Shown here: one piece after another, positions 42,668 to 53,117 of the stretch | How the letters are laid out: each line of letters starts with the position of its first letter | Numbering within the stretch: the first letter of the stretch is position 1 | Source of the DNA: Hyphomicrobiales bacterium | Lineage (GTDB): Bacteria > Pseudomonadota > Alphaproteobacteria > Rhizobiales > Xanthobacteraceae | NCBI GenBank assembly: GCA_019243195.1 | Contig: JAFAUQ010000044.1 | Location: 1-64,000 of the forward strand | Direction: 5' to 3' | Length of the DNA stretch: 64,000 bases | Made by a program: the position numbers and the translations under genes | Notes under the pieces: generated by a model | Told to the model about the DNA's origin: nothing | Database searches by the model: none | The model's input: only the letters and a program-made list of their open reading frames with translations

Positions 42668-43546
42668 ATGCGGATTGGTTATCTCGGCGTCGGCAACATG
42701 GGGCAGCCGATGGCCGGCAAGCTTCTCGACGCCGGACACGATCTGTGGATCTACGACGTGCGCGCGGAGGCGATGCGCCCGCTGCTGGAGCGCCAGGCGC
42801 GGCCGGCCGCCTCTCCGAAAGAACTGGCCGACGCGTGTGACACGGTCGTGGTCTCGCTGCCGACGCTCGATGTGTTCCGCGCGGCATTGAGCGGGGCGGA
42901 CGGACTCCTCTGGGGCAAGGCGCTCAAAACTCTTGTCAACACATGTACGGTCGGCGTTTCGTTCATCGCGGAGATACAGCAGGCCTGCGCGGGCGCGAGC
43001 GTCACCGTCATCGACGCGCCCATCAGCGGCGGCCCCGCCGGCGCACGCGCGGGCACGCTCGCGGTCATGGTGTCGGGCCAACCCGCGAAAGTCGCCGAGC
43101 TGATGCCGGTGTTTCGTCTATGGGGGCCGACGGTCGTTGTCGCGGGCGAGAAGCCCGGCGCTGCTCAGGTGATGAAACTCACCAACAACATCGTATTCGT
43201 TGCCGCCCTGATCGCGACGTCGGAAGCGATGACGATGGCCACGAAGGCCGGGATTTCACCCGATGCCATGCTGCAAATTCTCAACAACGGGACCGGCCGC
43301 AACTTCGCAACGACGACGATGTTTCCGCAGGCGGTCCTGCCGGGGACATTCGATTTCGGGGCGACGATCGATATTCTCATGAAGGACGTCGACCTCGCGA
43401 TCGAGCAAGGCGAGGCTCTCGGCGTCCCGATGTGGGTGTGCCAGGCCGCGCGCCTCGTGGTCAAACATGGAGTTTTTCAGGGCCGCGCGCAGCACGATGT
43501 GTCGCGCATTGTGCAAATCATCGAGGATGGCGCGCGCCAACAATAA
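42668..43546 (+). CDS. NAD(P)-dependent oxidoreductase (3-hydroxyisobutyrate dehydrogenase family)
   Basis: MRIGYLGVGNMGQPMAGKLLDAGHDLWIYD, IDAPISGGPAGARAGTLAVMVSG. Confidence 0.88.
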   Translation: MRIGYLGVGNMGQPMAGKLLDAGHDLWIYDVRAEAMRPLLERQARPAASPKELADACDTVVVSLPTLDVFRAALSGADGLLWGKALKTLVNTCTVGVSFIAEIQQACAGASVTVIDAPISGGPAGARAGTLAVMVSGQPAKVAELMPVFRLWGPTVVVAGEKPGAAQVMKLTNNIVFVAALIATSEAMTMATKAGISPDAMLQILNNGTGRNFATTTMFPQAVLPGTFDFGATIDILMKDVDLAIEQGEALGVPMWVCQAARLVVKHGVFQGRAQHDVSRIVQIIEDGARQQ

Positions 43547-43581
43547 TAATGGTGCGATGGCCCTGGGGGCAGGACTTTAAT

Positions 43582-43779
43582 CTAAACGAGTTTCAGGATC
43601 GTTGCGAGCGCCCCAATAGCTATCACCAGCATGGCGCCGAGTCGCACGGTCAGTCGTAGGGTTACCGTCTCTTTCAGTGTTTCAATAGCGGTTTGAAGCC
43701 TCTGCTCCGTCGTACGAAGCTCGGTTTGGAGCTTCTGCTCCGTCGCCAGTAAGTCGGCCTTGGTTGCGAGTTCGACCAT
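43582..43779 (-). CDS. Small coiled-coil plus TM protein
   Basis: MVELATKADLLATEQKLQTELRTTEQRLQTAIETLKETVTLRLTVRLGAMLVIAIGALATILKLV. Confidence 0.55.
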   Translation of the reverse strand: MVELATKADLLATEQKLQTELRTTEQRLQTAIETLKETVTLRLTVRLGAMLVIAIGALATILKLV

Positions 43780-44203
43780 GATGAAATCTCGGGCCGCCGA
43801 CGCGTGAGCCTCAGCTTGATCCTAGGGCACGCCGCCGTCGCGCAGCCTTTGCGCGTATCCCAGACTGTCGAAAGTGTAGGCCATAACGCGCCCCCGAGGA
43901 ACTACTTGGAGGGATGAGAACAAAAAGGGAACATGAAGTCAAGACGTACTGCGCACGACGGAGTGCGCAGGCTCGAGATTATTGCCGCACCGCACGCGCG
44001 CATCGAACACGCGCCGTGGGCCGCATCGCGCGCACAAGCCGCATTGACCGCCCAAAGCCGTCAGTTATGGGCGCGCCTTGCGCCGGACGGGCGCCATAGT
44101 AATGTGCCAAAGGACGGGCGCCTGCGCGCAAGCGGGCCGCCGGACGAAACGCACGCAAAGAAGGCCCGTGACGGCTCTCAAGATACCCATCGGAGGAAGT
44201 TCA

Positions 44204-45568
44204 ATGAAAGGTTCGAAATTCACCCGCCGCGACTTGCTCAAGTCGACGGCGCTTGCCACCGCGTCGGTGGTCGGCGCGCCGCTCGCGGCGCCCTATGTGC
44301 ACGGCGCCTATGCGGCCGGCAAGCTCTCGCTCGGCCTGTGGGATCACTGGGTCCCGGGCGCGAACGATACACTCACCAAGCTGTGCAACGAGTGGGGCGA
44401 GAAAAACAAGGTCGAGGTGCACATCGACTACATCACCTCGCAAGGCGAAAAGGACAAGCTCACCGCCGCTGCCGAGGCGCAGGCGCGCACCGGTCACGAC
44501 ATCATGTCGCACCGCGATTGGAACATTGTCGTGCACCACCAGGCGATGGAACCCGTCAACGACGTGGTCGGCGATCTGATCAAGCAGAACGGTCCGATCA
44601 GCCCGGTCGCCGAATATCTCGCCAACATCGACGGCCAATGGGCCGGCGTGCCGACCACGGTCGGCAGCCAGGTAAAGCCGTGCTGCTCGCGCTTCGATCT
44701 CTACAAGCAGCACGCCGGCATCGATCTGCAGGACATTTTCCCGAACGACGAGAGCAAATACGTCAAGGCGAAGACCGACACCTGGACCTGGGACACTTAC
44801 CTCTCGAGCGCCGAGAAGCTGTTCAAGGCCGGCTATCCCGTCGGGCTGCCGATGGGCCAGACGAGCGACGCGGTCGACTGGGTCGCCGCCCTGTTCAAGT
44901 CGTACGGGGTCGTGATGGTCGACGAGAAGTCGGACATCAGGATCAACTCCCCCGAGACCCGCACGGCGCTCGAGTATCTCAAGAAGCTGATGGCCGTGAA
45001 TCCGCCCGAGGTCTACGCCTGGGACGACGCCGGCAACAACCGCTGGCTCATCTCCGGCAAGGGCTCGAGCATCATGAATCCGCCGAGCGCTTGGAGCGTC
45101 GCCAAGCGCGACAATCCGGAGGTCGCGAAGAATTGCTGGACGCACGCCATGCCGATGGGGCCGAAGGGCCGCTTCGTCGGGCAATTGCCGCAATTCTACG
45201 GCGTCTGGAGCTTCTCGCAGAACAAGCCGGCCGCCAAGGATCTGCTGCGCTACATTTCGCAGAAGGATTCCGCCCGCCGGCTCGTCGCCGCCTCGAACGG
45301 CTACGATCTGCCTTCGTTCAAGAGCTTCTACGACTTCGAAACCTGGAAGACGGTCGAGCCGCCGGTCGGCACGGTCTACAGCTATCCGCCGCGCGGCGAT
45401 GAGCAGACCTCAATGTGCGGCGCCCCGGCCCGGCCGGATGTCGCTGCCCAGCTCTATAACCAGGCGCTGCCCACCGTCATGGTGTCGAAGTTCACGCAAG
45501 GCAACGAGAAGCTCGACGACGTCATCAAGTGGGCGGAAGGCGAACTCGAAGGCTACCTGCGCAGTTGA
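44204..45568 (+). CDS. ABC transporter extracellular sugar-binding protein
   Basis: MKGSKFTRRDLLKSTALATASVVGAPLAAPYVHGAYA Tat-like signal; adjacent permease genes. Confidence 0.88.
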   Translation: MKGSKFTRRDLLKSTALATASVVGAPLAAPYVHGAYAAGKLSLGLWDHWVPGANDTLTKLCNEWGEKNKVEVHIDYITSQGEKDKLTAAAEAQARTGHDIMSHRDWNIVVHHQAMEPVNDVVGDLIKQNGPISPVAEYLANIDGQWAGVPTTVGSQVKPCCSRFDLYKQHAGIDLQDIFPNDESKYVKAKTDTWTWDTYLSSAEKLFKAGYPVGLPMGQTSDAVDWVAALFKSYGVVMVDEKSDIRINSPETRTALEYLKKLMAVNPPEVYAWDDAGNNRWLISGKGSSIMNPPSAWSVAKRDNPEVAKNCWTHAMPMGPKGRFVGQLPQFYGVWSFSQNKPAAKDLLRYISQKDSARRLVAASNGYDLPSFKSFYDFETWKTVEPPVGTVYSYPPRGDEQTSMCGAPARPDVAAQLYNQALPTVMVSKFTQGNEKLDDVIKWAEGELEGYLRS

Positions 45569-45580
45569 GGTAGGATACTC

Positions 45581-45704
45581 GCCGTTCCCTGAGGAACTCG
45601 GCGCGGCTTCGCGCCGAGCGTCTCGAGGATGGCAGCCTGCACGGAGTCCGCTTGCATCGTTGCGAGACCGCCTGGCCTCCTGGTCGAAGAGCCCGGGGGA
45701 TGAC
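45581..45704. repeat. Divergent family A repeat
   Basis: GTTCCCTGAGGAACTCGGCGCGGCTTCGCGCCGAGCGTCTCGAGGATGGCAGC...GATGACG. Confidence 0.5.
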
Positions 45705-45721
45705 GGCAGTGGAAATGAAAG

Positions 45722-46663
45722 ATGGTTGATGTAACCCATCCTCTCAGATCGGCGGCGGCACCTGCCGCTCCGGCGGCGAAGACCGGCCTCAATCGGCTCA
45801 TGCGGCGGCGTTCCAGCGTCGCCTTTCTGATGTGCCTGCCGCTGATCGTGATCATCACCAGCCTTGTGATCTATCCGGCCGGCTATTCCATGTTCCTGTC
45901 GACGCTCAACAAGGCGCAGACCAAGTTCGTCGGTCTCGACAACTTCCGCTTCCTGCTCAAGCGCGACGTGTTCCTGATGGTCGTCTGGCAGTCGGCGATC
46001 TTCGCGATCACCGCCGTGCTGTTCAAGGCGCTGATCGGGCTCGTCACGGCGCATCTCGTCAACAATCTGCCCGCCAAGGGTCAGCGCAAGTGGCGTGGCA
46101 TGCTGCTGGTGCCGTGGGTGATTCCCCTCGCGCTCTCGACCTTGTCCTGGTGGTGGCTGTTCGACCCCACCCACAGCGCATTCAACTACGTGATCGAAGC
46201 CTTCGGCGGCGAGCCGATCGCCTGGCTCGGCAATCCCTACTGGGCGCGCTTCTCGGTGATCCTGGTGAACGTGTGGTACGGCGCGCCGTTCTTCCTGATC
46301 ATGTATCTCGCCGCGCTCAAGTCGGTGCCCGAGCAGCTTTATGAAGCCGCCAAAATCGACGGCGCCAACGCTTGGCAGCAGTTCATCCATGTCACGCTGC
46401 CGATGATGCGCAACATCATCGCCATCACCGTGCTGTTCTCGCTGATCGTGACCTTCGCCAACTTCGACATCGTGCAGATCATGACCGCCGGTGGTCCGCG
46501 CAACATGACCCACGTGTTCGCGACCTATGCGTTCCTGCTCGGCATCCGCTCGGGCGACATTCCGCTCGGCGCGTCGGTGTCGCTGTTCATGTTCCCGATC
46601 CTGGCGATCTCGGCGGTGTTCATTCTGCGCGGCGTGCGCAAGCGCGGGAGGGAAATCGGATGA
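45722..46663 (+). CDS. Sugar ABC transporter permease
   Basis: EAAKIDGANAWQQFIHVTLPMMRNIIA motif. Confidence 0.9.
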   Translation: MVDVTHPLRSAAAPAAPAAKTGLNRLMRRRSSVAFLMCLPLIVIITSLVIYPAGYSMFLSTLNKAQTKFVGLDNFRFLLKRDVFLMVVWQSAIFAITAVLFKALIGLVTAHLVNNLPAKGQRKWRGMLLVPWVIPLALSTLSWWWLFDPTHSAFNYVIEAFGGEPIAWLGNPYWARFSVILVNVWYGAPFFLIMYLAALKSVPEQLYEAAKIDGANAWQQFIHVTLPMMRNIIAITVLFSLIVTFANFDIVQIMTAGGPRNMTHVFATYAFLLGIRSGDIPLGASVSLFMFPILAISAVFILRGVRKRGREIG

Positions 46664-47562
46664 CCGCCGTTACCGCCACTTCGGTTCCGCGGGTACGCGC
46701 GTCGCGCGTGCAGGGCAGCCTTCAGCGCGGCCGGCGCTGGGCGCTCGTACTTTCGTACGTGTTCCTGGTGATCTTCGCGGTGTTCTTCCTGATCCCGCCC
46801 TATTACATGATCGTCACCTCGCTCAAGAGCAACGCCGAGGTGGCGCATCTCTCCTCGAATCCGTGGCTGCTCAGCCAGGGCTTCACGTTCGAGCACTTCC
46901 GCACGCTGCTCAAAGAGACCGACTTCCTCATCTATTTCAAGAACACCGCGATTGTGACCGTATGCGTCGTCGTCATCACCATGGTGGTGAGCGTGCTCGC
47001 GGCCTTCTCGCTCGGGCGCATGAAGTTCTGGGGTTCGGGCATCCTGGCGACGGGCATTTTTTTGACTTACTTGGTGCCCGATACGCTGTTGTTCATCCCG
47101 CTGTTTCAGATCGTCCGGGGGCTCGGCCTGCTCAACTCCTATTGGGCGATGGTGCTCGTCTATCCGACGCTCACCGTGCCGTTCTGCACCTGGATCATGA
47201 TCGGCTATTTCTCCTCGATCCCGAAGGAGCTCGACGAAGCCGCCATGATCGACGGCGCCAACCACATGCAGATGCTCACCCGCATTTTCATCCCGGTGGC
47301 GCTGCCCGGTATCATCGCCGCGACCATCTTCTGCTTCACGGTGTCATGGGCAGCGTTCGTCTATCCGATGGCGTTTCTCTACAGCTCCGACCAGCTGGTG
47401 CTCACGGTCGGCACGGTGACGAGCCTGATCCGCGCCGACGTCTACCAGTGGGGGATGTTGATGGCGGGCGCGCTGCTGGCGGCGGCGCCGCCGCTGATCA
47501 TCTACGCCTTCCTGATGGACTACTACATCGCCGGCCTCACCGCCGGCGCGACGAAAGGGTGA
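46660..47562 (+). CDS. Carbohydrate ABC transporter permease
   Basis: MTAVTATSVPRVRASR...; ELDEAAMIDGANHMQMLTRIFIPVALPGIIA; ATGA overlap. Confidence 0.9.
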   Translation: MTAVTATSVPRVRASRVQGSLQRGRRWALVLSYVFLVIFAVFFLIPPYYMIVTSLKSNAEVAHLSSNPWLLSQGFTFEHFRTLLKETDFLIYFKNTAIVTVCVVVITMVVSVLAAFSLGRMKFWGSGILATGIFLTYLVPDTLLFIPLFQIVRGLGLLNSYWAMVLVYPTLTVPFCTWIMIGYFSSIPKELDEAAMIDGANHMQMLTRIFIPVALPGIIAATIFCFTVSWAAFVYPMAFLYSSDQLVLTVGTVTSLIRADVYQWGMLMAGALLAAAPPLIIYAFLMDYYIAGLTAGATKG

Positions 47563-47626
47563 ATTAAGGGGACGATCGGGAGTGCCGACGTCCGAGTGAA
47601 CAAGGTACCACCTGGGGAGAATCCGT

Positions 47627-48724
47627 ATGGCAGACGTGGCGTTGCGGGACGTGGTGAAGCGCTTCGATAACGTCGAAGCCGTGCGCCAGATTTCGCTCGA
47701 TATTCCCGACAAGGAATTCGTGGTGCTGGTCGGGCCCTCGGGTTGCGGCAAGAGCACGACCTTGCGCATGATCGCCGGGCTCGAGGAGGCGAGCGCGGGC
47801 GATATCCTGATCGACGGCGAGAAGGTCAACGATGTGCCGCCCAAGGATCGGGACATCGCCATGGTGTTCCAGAACTACGCGCTCTATCCGCACATGACCG
47901 TATTCGAGAACATGTCGTTCGGCCTGCGGCTGAGGCGGTTCCCCAAGGCGCAGATCCGCGAGCGGGTCGAGCACGCCGCAAAAATTCTCGACATCACGGA
48001 TTTGCTCGACCGCCGTCCCAAGCAGCTCTCCGGCGGCCAGCGCCAGCGCGTCGCCATGGGCCGCGCGATCGTGCGCAACCCGAAGGTGTTCCTGTTCGAC
48101 GAGCCGCTCTCGAATCTCGACGCCAAGCTGCGCGTGCAGATGCGCACCGAGATCAAGCGCGTGCATCAGAAAGTCAAGACCACGACCGTCTACGTCACCC
48201 ACGACCAGGTCGAAGCGATGACGCTCGCCGACCGCGTGGTGGTGATGAACGGCGGCCGCATCGAGCAGATCGGCACCCCACAGGAGCTTTATCACCATCC
48301 GAAGACCCGGTTCGTCGCCGGCTTCATCGGCTCGCCGGCGATGAACTTCGTGCCTGCGCGGCTCGAGACCAACGGCTCCGGCCTGTCGCTGCGCGTCTCC
48401 GACAAATACGCCTTCCCGGTGCCGGCTACGCGCACCGAGCGCTATCGTCCGCACGTCGGCAAGGATCTGACCTTCGGCCTGCGCCCTGAGCACATCACCG
48501 AGCCGCGCGGGGAGGGGCGTGATCCGCGTTCCGAGTTCACGGTCAACCTCGACGTGGTCGAGCCCATGGGGATGGAGACGATGGTGTTCTTCACCGTCGG
48601 GAACACCGAGGTGTGCAGCCGGGTCGAGCCGTCGGCGGCGTCGGGCCCGGGCGAGCCCATGCGGCTCTACGCCAACCTCAATCACATGCACCTGATCGAC
48701 CCAGCCAACGACCAGGTGCTGTGA
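47627..48724 (+). CDS. UgpC/MalK-type ABC ATP-binding protein
   Basis: LVGPSGCGKSTTLRMIAGLEEASAGDI, LSGGQRQRVAMGRAIVRNPKVFLFDEPLSNLDAKLRVQMR. Confidence 0.92.
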   Translation: MADVALRDVVKRFDNVEAVRQISLDIPDKEFVVLVGPSGCGKSTTLRMIAGLEEASAGDILIDGEKVNDVPPKDRDIAMVFQNYALYPHMTVFENMSFGLRLRRFPKAQIRERVEHAAKILDITDLLDRRPKQLSGGQRQRVAMGRAIVRNPKVFLFDEPLSNLDAKLRVQMRTEIKRVHQKVKTTTVYVTHDQVEAMTLADRVVVMNGGRIEQIGTPQELYHHPKTRFVAGFIGSPAMNFVPARLETNGSGLSLRVSDKYAFPVPATRTERYRPHVGKDLTFGLRPEHITEPRGEGRDPRSEFTVNLDVVEPMGMETMVFFTVGNTEVCSRVEPSAASGPGEPMRLYANLNHMHLIDPANDQVL

Positions 48725-48735
48725 GAGTCTCACGA

Positions 48736-48849
48736 ACTCGTCGTCGCCCGGCTTGACCGGGCGACCCAGTAATCACCAGCGGCGAGAGTTACGCTCAGGC
48801 TGGTACAGTCGTGGTTACTGGATTGCCCGCTTTCGCGGGCAATGACGAG
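48736..48849. repeat. Family C palindromic repeat
   Basis: ACTCGTCGTCGCCCGGCTTGACCGGGCGACCCAGTAATCACC...GTTACTGGATTGCCCGCTTTCGCGGGCAATGACGAG. Confidence 0.75.
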
Positions 48850-48882
48850 GCCAGTATTTGTTGCGGCAGTGGGAGATCAACC

Positions 48883-50400
48883 GTGACCGCGCCCCGCGTC
48901 GTCCGTCTGTCGCCGCAGGATAATGTCGTCATCGCCATCGATGCGGTTGCGCAAGCTGCGCAGGCCGCAAACGTAACCGCGCAACAACGCATCCCGCGCG
49001 GCCACAAGATGGCGATCGAGCCGATCGGCGAGGGCGCGCCGGTGAAGAAGTTCGGCCAGATCATCGGCTTTGCGTCGCGCGGCATCGGCCCGGGCGAATG
49101 GGTGCATGAGCATAACGTCACGCTCCATGACTTCGCGCGCGACTACCGCATCGGCGAGGACGCGAAGAACGATGAGGTGTTGCCGCCGGAATTGCGCGCG
49201 ACCTTCGAAGGTTACGTGCGTCCCGGCGGCCGCACCGGCACCCGCAACTACATCGGCGTGCTGACCTCGGTGAACTGCTCGGCGTCGGTCGCCAAATTCA
49301 TCGCCGAGGAGATCAACCGCTCGGGCCTGCTCGACGATTACCCCGGCATCGACGGCGCCGTCGCCTTCGTGCACGGCACCGGCTGCGGGCTTGCCGCCTA
49401 CGGCGAAGGTTTTGACGTGCTGCGCCGCACCCAATGGGGCTACGCCACTCATCCAAATCTTGGCGCCGCCGTTATGGTCGGGCTCGGCTGCGAGGTCTTC
49501 CAGATCGACCGAATGAAAGAGGAATACGGCCTCGTCGAAGGCGATCACTTCCAGACCATGACGATCCAGGCGACCGGCGGGACGAAGAAGACGGTGGCCG
49601 AGGGCGTCGAGCGCATCAAGGCGATGCTGCCGGTTGCGGCGCGCGCCAAGCGCGAGACCCGGCCGGCCTCGGAAATCGTGCTGGCGCTGCAATGCGGCGG
49701 CTCCGACGGCTACTCCGGCATCACCGCCAACCCGGCGCTCGGCGTCGCCTCAGACCTGCTGGTCAAACACGGCGGCACCGCGGTCCTTGCCGAGACGCCG
49801 GAAATCTACGGCGCCGAGCATCTGCTCACCCGCCGCGCGGTCAACCGGACGGTCGGCGAGAAGCTCGTCGAACGCATCAGATGGTGGGAGGAATACACCG
49901 CGCGCAACGGCGGCGAGATGAACAATAATCCCTCGCCCGGCAACAAGGCGGGCGGGCTCACGACCATTCTGGAGAAATCGCTCGGTGCCGCCGCCAAGGG
50001 TGGCGCCTCGAGCCTGCGCGCCGTCTATGAATATGCCGAGCCGGTGAAAGAAAAGGGCTTCGTGTTCATGGATACGCCCGGCTACGACCCGGTGTGCGCG
50101 ACCGGGCAGGTGGCCGGCGGCTCGAATGTCATGTGCTTCACCACGGGACGCGGCTCGGCGTTCGGCTGCAAGCCCACGCCCTCGATCAAGCTCGCCACCT
50201 CGACCGATATTTACAATCGCATGAACGATGACATGGATATCAATTGCGGCGATATTCTCGATGGCGTTCCGGTCGCCGAGAAGGGCGAGGAAATATTCGA
50301 ACGCGTGCTCAAGGTGGCCTCGGGCGAGCGCACCAAATCCGAGACGCTCGGCTACGGCGACCTCGAGTTCGTGCCCTGGCAGATCGGCGCGGTGATGTGA
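48883..50400 (+). CDS. UxaA-family altronate/galactarate dehydratase
   Basis: GYVRPGGRTGTRNYIGVLTSVNCSASVAKFI, VALQCGGSDGYSGITANPALG, GxxxxCFTTGRGSAFGCKPTPSIKLATS; GTG start. Confidence 0.88.
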   Translation: MTAPRVVRLSPQDNVVIAIDAVAQAAQAANVTAQQRIPRGHKMAIEPIGEGAPVKKFGQIIGFASRGIGPGEWVHEHNVTLHDFARDYRIGEDAKNDEVLPPELRATFEGYVRPGGRTGTRNYIGVLTSVNCSASVAKFIAEEINRSGLLDDYPGIDGAVAFVHGTGCGLAAYGEGFDVLRRTQWGYATHPNLGAAVMVGLGCEVFQIDRMKEEYGLVEGDHFQTMTIQATGGTKKTVAEGVERIKAMLPVAARAKRETRPASEIVLALQCGGSDGYSGITANPALGVASDLLVKHGGTAVLAETPEIYGAEHLLTRRAVNRTVGEKLVERIRWWEEYTARNGGEMNNNPSPGNKAGGLTTILEKSLGAAAKGGASSLRAVYEYAEPVKEKGFVFMDTPGYDPVCATGQVAGGSNVMCFTTGRGSAFGCKPTPSIKLATSTDIYNRMNDDMDINCGDILDGVPVAEKGEEIFERVLKVASGERTKSETLGYGDLEFVPWQIGAVM

Positions 50401-52460
50401 GATTCGCCCGCGCCGCGCTTGCGCTGGCCCTGCTGCTCGCCGCCCTTCCGGCGGGGGCCGAAGAGGGCATGTGGACGACCGACGCGTTTCCGGCCGACGC
50501 GGTCAACGCGGCCTACGGCTTCCGCCCCGACCAAGCGTGGCTCGATCACGTGCAGCTTTCTTCGCTGCGCCTTGCGCGCGGCTGCTCGGCGGCCTTCGTG
50601 TCGCCGTTCGGGCTGGTGCAGACCAACCACCACTGCGCCGCTTCCTGCATCGAGCAGCTCTCGACCGCCGGCCGCGATCTCATCGCGGCGGGTTTCTATG
50701 CGCGCGAAGCCAAGGACGAGGTGCGCTGTCCGGACGTCGAGGTGAACCAGCTCGTCGCCATCTCGGACGTGACGGCGCGCGTCAAACAGGCCGTCGCCGG
50801 CAAGGATGGACCGGATTTTGCCGCCGCCATGAAGGCAGTGCGCGCGGCGATCGCCAAGGAATGCTCCGGCAACGACGCGGCTTTGCGCTGCGATGGCGTC
50901 GACCTTTATCACGGCGGCATCTACCACCTTTATAAATACCGGCGCTATCAGGACGTACGCCTGGTGTTTGCACCGGAGAAGGCGATCGCCTTCTTCGGCG
51001 GCGATCCCGACAATTTCGAGTTCCCGCGCTACGATCTCGACGTCACCTATCTGCGCGTTTACGCCGACGGCGCGCCGCTCGACACCCGCGCCAATTATCT
51101 GCGCTACGCGGCCCACGACGTTGCGCCGGGCGATCTCGTCTTCACGTCGGGGCATCCGGGCTCGACCAATCGGCTCGACACGGTGGCTCAGCTTGCGTTC
51201 CGCCGCGATGTCAGCTTGCCGCGCGAGCTGTTCGAGCAGTCGGAGTTGCGCGGCATCCTTACCGAGTTCCGCACCAAGGGAGACGAGCAGGCGCGCATCG
51301 CGGCCGGCCTGCTGTTCGGCGTGGAGAATGGGCTCAAGGCGGGCAAGGGCCGGTTCGCGGCGCTCCTCGACGGCGCGGTGATGACGCGGCGGGCCGAGGC
51401 GGAGGCCAAGCTGCGCGCCGCGGTCGCCGCCGATCCGCAATTGCAGGCGCAGTACGGCGGCGCGTGGGACGGCATCGCCCGCGTGCTCCACCGCTATCGC
51501 GCGATGCGCGACCGCTACGTCTTCACCGAAGGCGGCGAGGGATTCCGCTCGCGCCCGTTCGGCCACGCCAAGCCGCTGGTGCGGCACGCGGCCGAACGCA
51601 CCAAGCCGGACGAGGAGCGTCTGCGCGAGCACACCGAGGCGAACTTTCCGATCTTGCGGCAGTCGATTCTGTCGCGCGCGCCGATCTACCCGGAACTCGA
51701 GAAGCTGACCCTGACCTTCTCGCTCACCAAGCTGCGCGAGACGCTCGGTCCCGACGATCCCTTCGTGCGCAAGGTGCTCGGGCAGAAATCGCCGGCGCAG
51801 CGGGCGGCCGAGCTGGTCGACGGGACGCGGCTCGCCGATCCCGAGGTACGCCGGCAGCTGCTCGACGGTGGCCAGGCGAGCATCGACGCCTCGGACGATC
51901 CCATGATCCTGTTGGCGCGGGAGCTCGATGGGGATTTGCGCGCCTTGCGCAAGGACTATGAGGACAATGTCGAGGCCCCGCTGACCAAATATTCCGGCGA
52001 AATCGCGGCCGCGAGCTTCAAGGTCTACGGCACGTCAACCTACCCGGACGCGACCTTCACGCTTCGTCTCTCCTACGGCGCCGTCAAAGGCTACCGCGAC
52101 GGCGGCAAGGATATCGCGCCGCTTACCCGCATCGGCGGCGCCTTCGATCGCGCCACCGGGCTCGATCCGTTCCGCCTGCCGGACTCCTGGATCACCGCCC
52201 GCGCGAGCCTCGACCCCGACACGCCGTTCGACTTCGCTACCACCAACGACGTCGTCGGCGGCAACTCCGGCTCGCCGGTGATCGACCGGGCCGGCGAGGT
52301 GGTCGGCGTGATTTTCGACGGCAATATCCATTCGCTCGGCGCTGGTTTCGGCTACGAGGCGGAAAAGAGCCGGGCGATCGCGGTCGCCGTGGGGGCGCTG
52401 CGGGAGACGCTCGCCAAGATCTATCGTGCCGACCGCCTCATCGAGGAACTGAGGCAGTGA
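50397..52460 (+). CDS. S46 family (dipeptidyl-peptidase 7/11-like) serine peptidase
   Basis: GLVQTNHHCAASCIEQLS and VVGGNSGSPVIDRAGEVVGVIFDGNIHSLG; overlaps upstream stop. Confidence 0.88.
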   Translation: MRFARAALALALLLAALPAGAEEGMWTTDAFPADAVNAAYGFRPDQAWLDHVQLSSLRLARGCSAAFVSPFGLVQTNHHCAASCIEQLSTAGRDLIAAGFYAREAKDEVRCPDVEVNQLVAISDVTARVKQAVAGKDGPDFAAAMKAVRAAIAKECSGNDAALRCDGVDLYHGGIYHLYKYRRYQDVRLVFAPEKAIAFFGGDPDNFEFPRYDLDVTYLRVYADGAPLDTRANYLRYAAHDVAPGDLVFTSGHPGSTNRLDTVAQLAFRRDVSLPRELFEQSELRGILTEFRTKGDEQARIAAGLLFGVENGLKAGKGRFAALLDGAVMTRRAEAEAKLRAAVAADPQLQAQYGGAWDGIARVLHRYRAMRDRYVFTEGGEGFRSRPFGHAKPLVRHAAERTKPDEERLREHTEANFPILRQSILSRAPIYPELEKLTLTFSLTKLRETLGPDDPFVRKVLGQKSPAQRAAELVDGTRLADPEVRRQLLDGGQASIDASDDPMILLARELDGDLRALRKDYEDNVEAPLTKYSGEIAAASFKVYGTSTYPDATFTLRLSYGAVKGYRDGGKDIAPLTRIGGAFDRATGLDPFRLPDSWITARASLDPDTPFDFATTNDVVGGNSGSPVIDRAGEVVGVIFDGNIHSLGAGFGYEAEKSRAIAVAVGALRETLAKIYRADRLIEELRQ

Positions 52461-53117
52461 TCCGGCAGGAAACAATCGAAATGCTTGCGCCGTCTCGGGC
52501 GCAGCAAGCTTGCGCGCGGCGCGGCCGGTTAATCCATTAGTTTCCATTATCACTTCTTCACCAAATTCAATTTGACTTTCTGCCGCGGCGAAATCATATC
52601 TATCGCGGAATTTGCCGGACGTGCGTCCGCGCCGGCCGGCAATGATGAGGAGTCCGATGCGCCACATAGGCACCAATAGCGCGACAAATACCGCCGCCCG
52701 GTCGTTGACCCGACCGAGCACGTGGCGTCGCGCGCGCATGACCGGCCTATCGCGCTTCGATCGACCCGAACCAGGGTCACGACAACCGGATTAACCCGGC
52801 GGCGGGCAAGACCCTCCGCCGACAGGCAGGAGGGCCAAAGGTCCCGCAGAATTCCCCAGCAACGTCCGGCTTCGCGTCGACGCGCGCGTCATGCGCCCGC
52901 TGCCGCGTATCTTAAAGGTCGGCTCCCTCTCTGCCTCGCCAGTTTCTTGCTTGCGCTCTGCGCGGGCGTGATTGCTCGCGCCCGAGACTTGGACCCGTGC
53001 GGGTCCCGCTGTTTGACATTGTGAACGTCCAGAATTGGCCAGCGGCGCGCGTCGCGCCCTGTTCGCAGCTCGCTCTGCCCGCAGGCAAAGCGGCGCCCTG
53101 GCCATTTGTTCATATTC

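Noticed and set aside
50244-50396. Upstream extension of the S46 peptidase ORF in the track
   Set aside because: Overlaps the UxaA-family gene in another frame; the signal peptide begins at the GTG at 50397.
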